Assembly (NCBI GenBank): GCA_963757335.1
Contig: CAVWRJ010000021.1
Span: forward strand, 516,788 to 580,787
Origin: DASQPA01 sp963757335
GTDB lineage: Bacteria > Acidobacteriota > Thermoanaerobaculia > Multivoradales > UBA5704
DNA: 64,000 nucleotides
Reading direction: 5' to 3'
Numbering within the stretch: the stretch's first letter is position 1; each line of letters starts with the position of its first letter. Positions 1 through 7,356 of this stretch are shown piece by piece. The notes under the pieces were generated by a model that saw only the letters and a program-made list of their open reading frames with translations, had not been told where the DNA came from and ran no database searches. The translations under genes were made by a program, and so were the position numbers.

Positions 1-123
1 AGAATCTTTGGCGGCTTCGCACCTGGTCCAATCGCCGATCTTGCCGGTGTACGTGGTGGCCCTCCGCCGGGCCTTCGGCTTCGGGGTGGGGTCCGGCTGC
101 GGTGTGGTGACTTCTTGCTTCAT
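1..123 (-). CDS. Small hypothetical protein, N-terminal part (runs off left edge)
   Basis: An open minus-strand frame begins with ATG at 123 and reaches the window edge without a stop (41 codons seen). A good ribosome-binding site, GAAAGGAGGC, sits just upstream. The visible product is Pro/Lys/Arg-rich near the start (begins MKQEVTTPQPDPTPKPKARR) and then contains a GKIGDWTRCE segment. It is divergent from the HTH gene at 260, so the 124-259 gap probably holds promoters for both. I do not recognise a family. The strong ribosome-binding site argues that it is real. Confidence 0.5.
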   Translation of the reverse strand, partial: MKQEVTTPQPDPTPKPKARRRATTYTGKIGDWTRCEAAKDS

Positions 124-259
124 GACATGCCTCCTTTCGAGCCCACGGGCTCTTGAATGGGTCGGTGCCGGGCTTGGCAACAACCCGGATTCGGTGTACA
201 CTCTGATCCGAATCCAGCAGCATATGGCCGCTGCGGAACATTTGTACGAAGGAGGGCAG

Positions 260-793
260 ATGTCAAGGCCCCGATCGGGTCCAGGTACAGATTCGGCCGC
301 GGAGGCGTCACCCCGCGCCCCGCTCAAGGCCTTCGCCGGTCTCCCCCAGGCGCTCGCGCGGCTCATCCTGCGCGACGGCCGGTCGCGCAAGGAGATCGCC
401 GCGGCGGCGGAGCTCAACGCCTCGATGCTCTCCGGCTACTGCTCCGGCCGGCGGGTCCCCTCGCTCGAGCATCTGGACAAGCTGTTGACGACGCTCGGAG
501 CGGGGATCGAGGAGCTCACCTACGAGATGCGGACGATCCAGTACAAGGCGCCGAGCGCGCCGCTCGTCGTCGGGCCGCAGTTTCTGCAAACCCAGGAGGG
601 TGCGGCGGCCGGCGCCCTGTTGACGGTTCTGCTCGACGATCTGCGCCAGCTTCTGCTGGCGCAGGCCGAAGAGCCCGCGGGAGAGCGACCCGCGATCGAC
701 TCGAAACCCGTGCCGCCCGTGTCGTCCATGTCGCCAAAGCCGCTGCCGGCCCAGGCGCAACCGACAAAAGCGCCCCGGCGCAAACGAGAGTGA
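260..793 (+). CDS. XRE-type helix-turn-helix protein
   Basis: A 177-residue protein. The frame is open from position 8, but the ATG at 260 is preceded by GGAGGG and begins the recognisable part, so it is taken as the start. Residues about 30-75 form a helix-turn-helix of the XRE type (RKEIAAAAELNASMLSGYCS, then SLEHLDKLL). A middle region rich in Leu/Ala follows (LLTVLLDDLRQLLL), then a Pro/Lys tail ending in KAPRRKRE. It probably binds DNA as a small regulator. It lies 11 bp upstream of a DinB-family gene, so the two are probably co-transcribed. Its 3' two thirds is duplicated at 3329-3678. Confidence 0.75.
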   Translation: MSRPRSGPGTDSAAEASPRAPLKAFAGLPQALARLILRDGRSRKEIAAAAELNASMLSGYCSGRRVPSLEHLDKLLTTLGAGIEELTYEMRTIQYKAPSAPLVVGPQFLQTQEGAAAGALLTVLLDDLRQLLLAQAEEPAGERPAIDSKPVPPVSSMSPKPLPAQAQPTKAPRRKRE

Positions 794-804
794 GGAGGTA
801 GGCC

Positions 805-1347
805 ATGAGGGTCACCAACCCAAGCCTGCTGGAGGCTCTGCTCGACTCCTGGGACCGGAACAACACCATTCTGCTCAACCTGCTCCGTGCCCTCCCGGAG
901 GGCGGGTTGGAGGCCAGGGCGATGGAGGGCAGCCCTTCGATCGCGGAGCTGTTCACCCACATCCACTATGTACGGCTGGTGTTCGTCTTCGAGGATGCCC
1001 CCGAGTTCGCCAGCGACGTGCCCGAGGACGAGTGGGGGGGCGAGCGCGACCCGGGTCGTCTCGCAGAGAGGCTCGCGGACAGCGCCAAGGTGGTGCGGGA
1101 CGCGGTCAAGGGCCGAGTGGAGGCAGGCCGCGAGATGAACCTGCACTACGACCACCCGATCCTCCTCCTCCAGCACATGATCTGGCACGAGGGCTACCAC
1201 CACGGCCAGATGAAGCTGGCCCTCAAGGCGGCGGGTCTCCCCCTGGCCGATGAGGTAGCCGGGCCGATCACCTGGGGCGTCTGGATGAAGAAGACCCCCT
1301 CCCCGGGCGAAGAAACCGAACCCCCAATCCTTCAACGAGACCCCTAG
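805..1347 (+). CDS. DinB family protein
   Basis: A 180-residue protein of the DinB/YfiT-like four-helix metal-binding fold. Evidence is the early helix with an HIHYVRL motif (about residues 52-58) and the HEGYHHGQMKLAL signature (about 130-142), where histidines are expected to bind a divalent metal. Families of this fold act as thiol-dependent transferases or are of unknown function, and the substrate cannot be read from sequence. The ATG is preceded by GAGGAGG. It follows the HTH gene by 11 bp, suggesting a two-gene operon in which the HTH protein may regulate the pair. Confidence 0.8.
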   Translation: MRVTNPSLLEALLDSWDRNNTILLNLLRALPEGGLEARAMEGSPSIAELFTHIHYVRLVFVFEDAPEFASDVPEDEWGGERDPGRLAERLADSAKVVRDAVKGRVEAGREMNLHYDHPILLLQHMIWHEGYHHGQMKLALKAAGLPLADEVAGPITWGVWMKKTPSPGEETEPPILQRDP

Positions 1348-1560
1348 ACATCGCCTCTCGCCCGCGGCGGGCCGGACGACGCGCTCCTGGGCTGGATGCC
1401 GCTGGACTCACGACATGGGGCTGGTGGGGATGCACCTGAGGTCGCTCCTCTCCGGGGTGAGCCACTGCCTCATGCCCACCCAGCTCTTCATCCGGCGGCC
1501 GGCGCTCCGTACTCCGGTTACGCCTCTCCGGTCTGGCGCCAAGGGACTCGGTTTGCCGAC

Positions 1561-1870
1561 CCGTATCTCAGACTCTGCGCCCCCGTACCCTGAGCCGCGC
1601 CCCTGTAGCTCTGAGTCTGCGCCCCCGTGTCTCCGGCCTGGAGACCCGTATCTCAGACTCTGCGCCCCCGTGTCTCTGACCTGGAGACCCGTATCTCTGA
1701 CTCTGCGCCCCCGTGTCTCTGGCCTGGAGACCCGTATCTCGAACCTTGCGGCCCCGTATCTCCGCGTCGGAGTCCCCGTATCTCTGGTCTGGAGACCCGT
1801 ATCTCTGACTTTGAGACGCCTCTCTCATGCTTTGGAGAGCCGTATCTCGGATCTACCTGCTCATGGCTTG
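1561..1870. repeat. Array of short GTATCTC/GAGAC hairpin units, copy 1
   Basis: About 310 bp made of repeating words CCGTATCTC, ACTCTGCGCCCC and GTCTCTGGCCTGGAGAC. Many units fold on themselves (GTCTC...GAGAC; in one unit GTCTCC...GGAGAC). The same units in the same order, with the same 3' flank (GAGAGCCGTATCTCGGATCT), recur at 54459-54718. Open frames across it (for example 1568-1828 minus) reflect lack of stops in repeats and not a gene. I see no gene in 1348-1560 or in 1870-1987; the latter contains one GGTGCC-family repeat near 1936. Confidence 0.8.
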
Positions 1871-1987
1871 GAGCGCTGTGGCGGGGAGCTCGGCCGCGCG
1901 GCGGCTCGCCGTTTTTCCCGGTCTGCAATGAACGCTGGCACCTATCGGCACCTATCGGGCCGCCGGCCTGCGGACGAGCGTCCCCCC

Positions 1988-2191
1988 TCAAGGAAGGCCA
2001 ATCACCGTCACGTTTCCGTAGGAAGCCGCGAGGCGGCTGAGGTCATCGGGATCGGTCATCAGGACGAGGCCACCTCCAAGCTCGACCGCCGCGGCGACCA
2101 GATGAGCATCTGCCAGATGCTCCGAACCGGCACGAGCAGCCGCCAGGACTCCACCCACGATTTTGGCCAGAGGACGATCCGTGTCGCGCAC
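1988..2191 (-). pseudogene. PIN-domain (VapC-type) toxin, C-terminal remnant
   Basis: A 67-residue frame whose last 45 residues look like the end of a PIN nuclease: DAHLVAAAVELGGGLVLMTD followed by PDDLSRLA and a final beta strand. These hold the late acidic residues of the PIN active site (D in DAHL, TDPDD). The N-terminal half with the first catalytic Asp is missing. Upstream sequence is repeat DNA shared with 3227-3266. No partner antitoxin is seen. It is probably a broken toxin gene. Confidence 0.6.
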
Positions 2192-2229
2192 CTGGACAGA
2201 TGATGGTCGAGAAGGAGGAATCGAGCAGA

Positions 2230-2269
2230 CTTACGCCCGAGTCGCCGCTCCGGCTTGGGTGAAGTGGCA
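2230..2269. repeat. 40-bp inverted repeat, left arm (right arm 3227-3266)
   Basis: The 40 bases at 2230-2269 are the exact reverse complement of 3227-3266. Next to both arms lies a near-identical direct stretch (TCCAACCCCTCCGCC then CTCGCCATTC). The pair encloses the broken toxin-antitoxin genes and a transposase-tail fragment, so the roughly 1 kb between arms may have moved or inverted as a unit. Confidence 0.8.
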
Positions 2270-2316
2270 TCCAACCCCTCCGCCTAGCCTTCTTCTCGCC
2301 ATTCCTCGCCATTCGG

Positions 2317-2388
2317 GACTGCGAGCCGGGGAGCCTGACGTTTTGTTTCCGCCTGGGAGCTTCCCGCCGGCCCTGGGTGGCTGGATAG
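2317..2388 (+). pseudogene. REP-associated transposase tail fragment 1
   Basis: In one frame this stretch reads LRAGEPDVLFPPGSFPPA, matching the last residues of the intact transposase at 42927-43850 (LRAGERDVVFPSASFPPA). No other part of the gene is present. A second, longer tail fragment follows at 2870-3084. Confidence 0.7.
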
Positions 2389-2468
2389 GCGGTGGCAGTC
2401 TTCCGAGTCTTGGGTGCCTCTCTGGCACCCCAATTGGGGTAGGGTATACTCCGAGCGAGGAGGACGAC

Positions 2469-2693
2469 GTGACCTTCCCCGACCTCGAAGCCGAAGCCCT
2501 GCGCTTGGACCCGCGTGAGAGAGTGCATCTTGCCCATGCCCTCGTGATGAGCCTCGGCGAAGCCTCGCCGCAGCAGATTCAGGAGCTGTGGCTGGACGAG
2601 GCGCAGCGGCGAGATGAGGAGATCGAAGCCGGTCTCGTAGAGGAAGTTCCTGGTCTCGAGGTGTTCTCCCGCATTCGTCGCCGACACTCTTGA
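2469..2693 (+). CDS. Addiction-module antitoxin-like protein (TIGR02574-like)
   Basis: A 74-residue acidic protein starting at GTG 2469, preceded by GAGGAGG; the open frame extends further upstream but only through repeat DNA. The pattern (start of helix LDPRERVHLAHALVMSL, then ELWLDEAQRRDEEIEAG and VPGLEVFSRI) is that of the putative addiction-module component family that pairs with ParE/RelE toxins. Its TGA stop overlaps the TTG start of the toxin remnant at 2690, the usual coupled order of antitoxin then toxin. The toxin is broken, so this antitoxin is probably orphaned. Confidence 0.65.
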   Translation: MTFPDLEAEALRLDPRERVHLAHALVMSLGEASPQQIQELWLDEAQRRDEEIEAGLVEEVPGLEVFSRIRRRHS

Positions 2694-2790
2694 GCCTGCT
2701 CTATCGCTTTCACCCCCTGGCGGAGCAGGAGCTCTCCCAGGTGGTCGAGTATTTGGAAGCGGAGAGGCCGGGCACCGGCCTCTTGAGTAA
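2690..2790 (+). pseudogene. ParE/RelE-type toxin, N-terminal remnant
   Basis: Starts at TTG 2690, overlapping the antitoxin stop. The first 30 or so residues (RFHPLAEQELSQVVEYLE, then ERPGTGLL) match the start of ParE/RelE toxins: a beta strand, the amphipathic helix and the GxG turn. After about 2785 the frame runs into AAACGGCTGGCACC, a GGTGCC-family repeat, and then into a transposase tail fragment. The remaining two thirds with the catalytic strands is absent, so the toxin should be inactive. Confidence 0.65.
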
Positions 2791-2869
2791 GCTCGCCAAA
2801 CGGCTGGCACCCATCGGTCCTGAAGCGCGTGCTCCTCGGCCAGCCGGCCAAGGGGGTGGCCGCCGTTCG

Positions 2870-3084
2870 GGAGCAGGAGCCTGATGCCGCGCCGGAGAGG
2901 CTGAAGAAGTCTCCCGCGCCGCTGTTCCACGCGGCGAGCCGGAAGATCCGCCGGGAACTCTACGAGGCTATAAGCACTTCTTCTCCGCCTTCCGAGATGC
3001 CGCCGCGCGACTGCGAGCCGGGGAGCCTGACGTTTTGTTTCCGCCTGGGAGCTTCCCGCCGGCCGCGCCCTGGGTGGCGGGGTA
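2870..3084 (+). pseudogene. REP-associated transposase tail fragment 2
   Basis: Reads ERLKKSPAPLFHAASRKIRR then ELYEA in one frame and, after a one-base shift near 2972, YKHFFSAFRDAAARLRAGEP through PAAPWVAG and a TAG stop. This is the C-terminal quarter of the intact transposase at 42927-43850. It sits directly behind the truncated ParE-like toxin. Confidence 0.75.
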
Positions 3085-3226
3085 GAGCGCCAGGAGGGTA
3101 CAGCTGAACATCTACTGGCTTCGGGTGCCTCTCGTGGGTGAGGGGGATGGTGTCTTCTCTAGATGCCGCCAGCAAGGTCGGCGGCGGTCATGTCTGCCAT
3201 TTCCGAGGTTACTTACGCCTGTGTGT

Positions 3227-3266
3227 TGCCACTTCACCCAAGCCGGAGCGGCGACTCGGGCGTAAG
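3227..3266. repeat. 40-bp inverted repeat, right arm
   Basis: Exact reverse complement of 2230-2269. The 3085-3328 stretch around it has no gene that I can support; it ends in a GGTGCC-family repeat (GGCTGGCACCTATCGGCACC, about 3311-3330). Confidence 0.8.
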
Positions 3267-3328
3267 TCGAGCGCGTCCAACCCCTCCGCCTCGCCTTCGT
3301 CTCGCCATTCGGCTGGCACCTATCGGCA

Positions 3329-3678
3329 CCGGCCGGCGGGTCCCCTCGCTCGAGCACCTGGACAAGCTGTTGACGACGCTGGGAGCGGGGATCGAGGAGC
3401 TCACCTACGAGATGCGGACGATCCAGTACAAGGCGCCGAGCGCGCCGCTCGTCGTCTGGCCGCAGTTTCTGCAAACCCAGGAGGGCGCGGCGGCCGGCGC
3501 CCTGTTGACGGTTCTGCTCGACGATCTACGCCAGCTGCTGCTGGCGCAGGCGGAAGAACCCGCGGGAGAGCGACCCGCGGCCGACTCGAAACCTGTGCCG
3601 CCCGTGCCGCCCATGTTGCCAAAGCCGCTGCCGGCCAAGGCGCAACCGACAAAAGCGCCTCGGCGCAAACGAGAGTGA
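3329..3678 (+). pseudogene. 5'-truncated duplicate of the XRE gene at 260-793
   Basis: From the CCGGCCGGCGGGTCC word onward this is a near-identical copy of 444-793, encoding the last 117 or so residues of that protein with about seven substitutions (for example a Trp where copy 1 has Gly in VVGPQFL). The HTH recognition region is missing. The break coincides with a GGTGCC-family repeat (GGCACCTATCGGCACC). An upstream ATG at 3190 could be used but would add only repeat-derived residues. The duplication is probably non-functional. Confidence 0.75.
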
Positions 3679-3692
3679 GGAGAAAAGAGGCC

Positions 3693-4072
3693 ATGCGGTT
3701 CAGATACGACGGAACTCCCGCTCTGCGGCAGAGCTGTGGCAACCGGCTGCGCGCGGTGCGGCGCTGGTACAGGGCGGCGAGCCAGCGCACCCTGGCCGAG
3801 GCGAGCGGCATCAGCCGCAGCGCCCTCTGCCGCTACGAGAACGGCCTCGCCCTGCCCCAGCCGCTCCACCTCGGCCGCCTCGCCTTCACCCTCCACACGA
3901 GCGTCGAGTTCCTCCTGATCGGCGAGAACCCCCGAGCCGGGAGGACTTCGCGACCATGCGGCTGCACTTCCGGATGGACCGGATCTCCGTTCCCGAGGCG
4001 AAGAGCACGCTCCGGCTGATCGAGGGGATCTTGACGGGAGTGGACCGCCTGTCCGCGCGCGGCGGGCGGTAG
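3693..4072 (+). pseudogene. XRE-family HTH protein with a frameshift
   Basis: ATG at 3693, preceded by GAGGAGAAAAGAGG, 14 bp after the duplicate HTH copy. Residues about 15-60 form a clear XRE helix-turn-helix (RLRAVRRWYRAASQRTLAEA, GISRSALCRYENG). After LLIGENP the frame turns into Arg-rich nonsense ending at 4019, while the frame one base back reads SREDFATMRLHFRMDRISVP then EAKSTLRLIEGILTGVDRL to a TAG at 4070-4072. The shift lies at a run of five Cs (3929-3933). It is either a one-base deletion or a sequencing indel; with one extra base the gene would be a full regulator of about 126 residues. Confidence 0.7.
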
Positions 4073-4111
4073 GGGAGAGATCCCTCGGTCTCCGAGAGAC
4101 GAGAGGGCACG

Positions 4112-4190
4112 GGGTCGCTTTGAACCTGCGGGCGGGCTCCTTCGGGCGCTCCGCGCAGCCCGTCGTCCATCCGCGGATTCAACCGGACCC
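4112..4190 (-). repeat. 79-bp palindromic element, copy C
   Basis: Minus-strand copy of the element also found at 10952-11028 and 12256-12334. Ends are GGGTC...GGACCC with an inner arm TTTGAACC/GGATTCAA and a GC-rich core containing CCTTCGGGCGCTCC. It lies between the frameshifted HTH gene and the membrane-protein remnant. Confidence 0.8.
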
Positions 4191-4205
4191 AGTGCCGATC
4201 TCCCC

Positions 4206-4949
4206 CTAGAACGCCTGGACGAGCGCCCCGTCCGGCCGGTAGCGGGTCAACTTCCAGACATCCCAGAGAAGTTGGAGGACACAGCCGCCGCTGGTGACGA
4301 GGAGACCGATCCCGATCCAGTGGTTGATGAGTCTCAAGGCGTGCTGATGGGCGACGTCCCCGGTGAACCAGGCGCCAGTCCGGAAGGCGAAGAAGAGGGC
4401 GAGGAGGAAGAGGCTAGTGAGCGTAATCCGAGCCGCCGAGCGGAAGCGAGCCCAGACGGGGAGGACGAGGGTGATCGCGGCTGGGACGATCCCCGCGAGC
4501 GAGAGGAGGAGGAGCGGCAGGTAGAGCACCGGCAGGCCTGGGCCCGGCTGGAGGAAGGCGGCGGCGGTGCCGAGGGCCCAGTCGAGGTAGCGTGGCACGG
4601 CCAGCCACCAGGAGACGAAGAGGGCGAGGACTACGATCTCGGCGATCGATGTCGAGCGCGGGACGCGCGAGGGGTCGCGAGGAACGACCGGGAAGACGTG
4701 GAGATGGTCGAGCAACTGGAGATGTCGTACGGCCCGCCCAATCCGACTTACAGCGTCTACGACACCCTGAAGGTAACGAGGGCCCCGCAGGCCGTACGAA
4801 GCGGCGCGTTCGGTCGCCCCGGATGGCGCCGACACGGCGAGTCGTGCATGAGGATCTTGTGTTATCCTTTTGTGCGATGAAGGGAGCGCTTTGAGGGAAA
4901 GAATCGTGATGTGGCGTCGTTCCTTTGCCTGAGGAGGCAGCCGGTGCAC
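4206..4949 (-). CDS. Membrane protein fragment (permease-prefix/HAAS-like C-terminal part)
   Basis: A 247-residue frame. Only residues from about 100 on look like a real protein: four to five hydrophobic segments (starts IAEIVVLALFVSWWLAVPRY; VLYLPLLLLSLAGIVPAAIT; ITLTSLFLLALFF; WIGIGLLVTSGGCVLQLL). This layout resembles the membrane half of proteins with an N-terminal HAAS/permease-prefix domain that often sit beside PadR regulators. That domain and a PadR gene are absent here, and the first 100 codons look random. It is probably a 5'-truncated remnant, so the annotated start is unreliable. Confidence 0.4.
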   Translation of the reverse strand: MHRLPPQAKERRHITILSLKALPSSHKRITQDPHARLAVSAPSGATERAASYGLRGPRYLQGVVDAVSRIGRAVRHLQLLDHLHVFPVVPRDPSRVPRSTSIAEIVVLALFVSWWLAVPRYLDWALGTAAAFLQPGPGLPVLYLPLLLLSLAGIVPAAITLVLPVWARFRSAARITLTSLFLLALFFAFRTGAWFTGDVAHQHALRLINHWIGIGLLVTSGGCVLQLLWDVWKLTRYRPDGALVQAF

Positions 4950-5401
4950 TTGGCTCTAGCTTTGCTGGTGCTCGGTTAGGACGGCTCCACGAGTGCCTCA
5001 GGTAGTACCGGGAGAATGCGGCAAGGGGTAAAATGAAGTAACACCGGATTCGTAGAGATGGAGCCAATCTGGGCGTGCACATATGCGATATCACGCAGAT
5101 GGCTCGTTTGTGGAGGCTCCAAGCGTCTTTATCTAGTAAGGGTACACCTCGAGGCTCTCCGGGAGCCCAAGGTAGAAAGGGAAGCAGACCCGCAAAGCCA
5201 TCATGCTGACGGCGAACTCAACTGTCCCGAGGTCTCCCTGAACTTCAGAATGTACGTTCATCTTGTGATCCCGGATGGTTCCCAGGATTTCGAGGCTTCG
5301 CGACACCGTACTCGGCCCGCTTTCCTCTGGAGAAAGCCCGAGACGATGAATCGGGTGGGTAAAATTTACAATCCTTAGGGCTATCCTGCCAAGGAGAGGA
5401 A
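4950..5401. other. Intergenic, no supported gene
   Basis: About 450 bp, less GC-rich than its surroundings. One open frame (5058-5378 plus) has no recognisable domain and no good ribosome-binding site, so it is not called. Two TAAAAT words (near 5032 and 5360) could be -10 elements; the second is suitably placed for the gene at 5402, but no clear -35 is seen. Confidence 0.4.
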
Positions 5402-6040
5402 ATGGTCGAGCATTTATTCAGGAAGACGACGTTCTTGGCGTTGCTGCTGTTGCTTGGTGCTGTCTCCTTAGCGAGGGCTGACCAAGCCTTCGCAATCCCG
5501 ACCTCGGACAAAGTGATAAAGGGGGTACTCACTTTGCCGGATGGTTTCAAGGCTCAATTCGTAGTGAGGGATGGGACATGGGTGACAGTGGAGGACACAA
5601 TCTCTCCTAATCGGTACTTCTACGCCTTTGACGGAATAGTTGACGCTCCTGGCAAGACGAATTTCCGAGTGTATGAGATTAAGCGCAGCTACCTTAGCAA
5701 TATGTCCATCAATGACAAGGTGACCGAGCAAACCGACCCACCTCTGCCGCGGCACGGGCAGCCTGTCCAACGTGACATCCACGTCGGGCGATATGTGTTG
5801 TTTCCGTCTGCCCAAGGAATCAAGCTATCGGTGAAGGGGATTGAAGAAGGAATTTTCACCACTCCGCCTATCTCAGATCCATCGCGCATCCCTGCTTCTG
5901 AATTAGAGAAAATCTACGGAGCTGGCGCTTCGGGTAATGGAGCCTGCTGTGTTTCTTGCGGGGGCAGGTCTGTCTGCGCTACCGAAGTTTCGACTTCATG
6001 CGGCGCTTGCTCGGGCGGTGGCGGGGGGCTTTATCAATAA
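5402..6040 (+). CDS. Secreted protein with Cys/Gly-rich C-terminus
   Basis: A 212-residue protein with start ATG 5402 after AAGGAGAGGAA. Residues 1-26 are a signal peptide (hydrophobic core FLALLLLLGAVSLA, cleavage likely after ARA). The middle part (30-175) has alternating strand-like segments without a family I recognise. The last 35 residues are Cys/Gly-rich: CCVSCGG, SVCATEVSTSCGACS, then GGGGG; six cysteines suggest disulfides or metal binding outside the cell. It is followed by a membrane protein and an ECF sigma factor on the other strand, all in a less GC-rich stretch that may be acquired. Confidence 0.65.
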   Translation: MVEHLFRKTTFLALLLLLGAVSLARADQAFAIPTSDKVIKGVLTLPDGFKAQFVVRDGTWVTVEDTISPNRYFYAFDGIVDAPGKTNFRVYEIKRSYLSNMSINDKVTEQTDPPLPRHGQPVQRDIHVGRYVLFPSAQGIKLSVKGIEEGIFTTPPISDPSRIPASELEKIYGAGASGNGACCVSCGGRSVCATEVSTSCGACSGGGGGLYQ

Positions 6041-6077
6041 TAATAGCCTTGGCGCCTCAGATCTTGGCCGGAGGCCC

Positions 6078-7343
6078 TTGATAAAGTTGAAGTGGGGTAT
6101 ATCCTGGAAGGTGTTTTTGGTCGCGATTGCAATTGCGGCCTATATTTTGTCTCAATTGTTCTGCAGTGGTAGGCTCGAAAGAATATCAAGGCTTTCCAAG
6201 AACGAGGAAATTCCTGGACCTGGCCCTGGGTTATCTGCTTCCCTTTTGAAGGGGTTATCGTTTTCTCCTTCAGGTGAGTTGGTCGGTATATATCAGCATC
6301 CCCACACGGGCAAATCAGGGGCGTCTGCAATTTCCGTTGTCCGCTGGGATGCTGTGTGGTTTTCTCCTAGCCGTACCGATATTGATTTGGAAAGGTTTGT
6401 CGAACCTGCGGAGTCAGGGGCTTTTTCTGCGAAGCCAAGTACTTTCGTGGAGGGCGGTGAAGCTATTCAATTGACTACACCCACGCCCGCGAATACAGCA
6501 ATTTATCAGATATCTCGTGACGGGTACACCCTGGTTAGGTCTTGGCAAAATAACATTTATATTAATCATGTTGACGAGTTTGCGAGACTTGGTGGGCCTC
6601 TGGGAACGAGAGTAATTTCAATGGGGAGTCTCGCTCCCGTCGTGGCGTTGGCAATCCTTGAACCCGACCGAGCCGTGACGATTCATGCGAATAGTGCGTT
6701 TTGGGCTTGGGATTTAAAAGCTGGCAAGCGACTCGACGATTTGAACACACAATTAAGACCAGCCCAATGGTCGATCCTCTCTCGGGGCTCCTATGTGATG
6801 CTGTCAGCTCCTGGAGCTTGTCTGCGCTTCACTGTGATGCCGCAACGGTTGGATCACCTAGTTTTTTCTTCCATATCTGACAGTACTAGCGCGACTTTAA
6901 CGGAGGCGGGGTCACCCATACTTGGTGCGGGGATGGGCATGGTGGTGTTCCCCCAAGTGTCGAGGAGCGGTCGCACGGTCAAGATAGAGGGGTTTTTGGG
7001 GCCAGTGCGAGCCTTGGCGTCTTATGACGAAACGGATACGATCGTAGGAGGCCAGGAAGCAGGCCTGTATTCAATCAGTAAGAGCTCGCGGATCGACCGT
7101 TTGCTTTGGACTCCACCGGTACGACGTATTGCTGTAAATTCAACTTCTTTGGCTTATGCCACAGATCAGGGAATAGCAGTTGCGCGAATCGGTAAGGAGT
7201 GGCGGCTGAGCGAGGATGGCAAGCTTCCGCTAGCCCTTATGTTTTCTTTGATAAGCGCGCTAGCGTTCATCCGGGTGATCATTTTTGATTGGCTGGATTG
7301 GAAGTTCGAAGAAAGTCCTGACCTTTTTCGTAAAAAGAAGTAG
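6078..7343 (+). CDS. Membrane-anchored protein, possible beta-propeller
   Basis: The frame is open from 5937, but that start overlaps the previous gene by about 100 bp. A TTG at 6078, preceded by CGGAGG (short spacing), gives a 421-residue product beginning MIKLKWGISWKVFLVAIAIA, a transmembrane anchor (about residues 9-27). The body has repeated strand-rich units (GLSFSPSGELVGIYQ, AVTIHANSAFWAWDLKAGKR, VRRIAVNSTSLAYATDQGIA) reminiscent of WD40-type propeller blades. A second hydrophobic segment near the end (LALMFSLISALAFIRVIIF) precedes a charged tail. Function unknown; probably one unit with the Cys-rich gene upstream. Confidence 0.5.
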   Translation: MIKLKWGISWKVFLVAIAIAAYILSQLFCSGRLERISRLSKNEEIPGPGPGLSASLLKGLSFSPSGELVGIYQHPHTGKSGASAISVVRWDAVWFSPSRTDIDLERFVEPAESGAFSAKPSTFVEGGEAIQLTTPTPANTAIYQISRDGYTLVRSWQNNIYINHVDEFARLGGPLGTRVISMGSLAPVVALAILEPDRAVTIHANSAFWAWDLKAGKRLDDLNTQLRPAQWSILSRGSYVMLSAPGACLRFTVMPQRLDHLVFSSISDSTSATLTEAGSPILGAGMGMVVFPQVSRSGRTVKIEGFLGPVRALASYDETDTIVGGQEAGLYSISKSSRIDRLLWTPPVRRIAVNSTSLAYATDQGIAVARIGKEWRLSEDGKLPLALMFSLISALAFIRVIIFDWLDWKFEESPDLFRKKK

Positions 7344-7356
7344 CTCTGTGCGACAC

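Noticed and set aside
1568..1828. A repeat protein encoded by the minus strand of the hairpin array (RYGSPDQRYGDSD-like).
   Set aside because: There is no ribosome-binding site, and several frames on both strands are equally open because the repeat lacks stop words. The second array shows different unit numbers.
1561..1870. CRISPR array.
   Set aside because: Repeats and intervening sequences are both repeated, spacing is irregular, and there are no unique spacers or cas genes.
5058..5378. A 106-residue plus-strand frame.
   Set aside because: No ribosome-binding site, no domain and no protein-like pattern; it ends just before the real gene at 5402.
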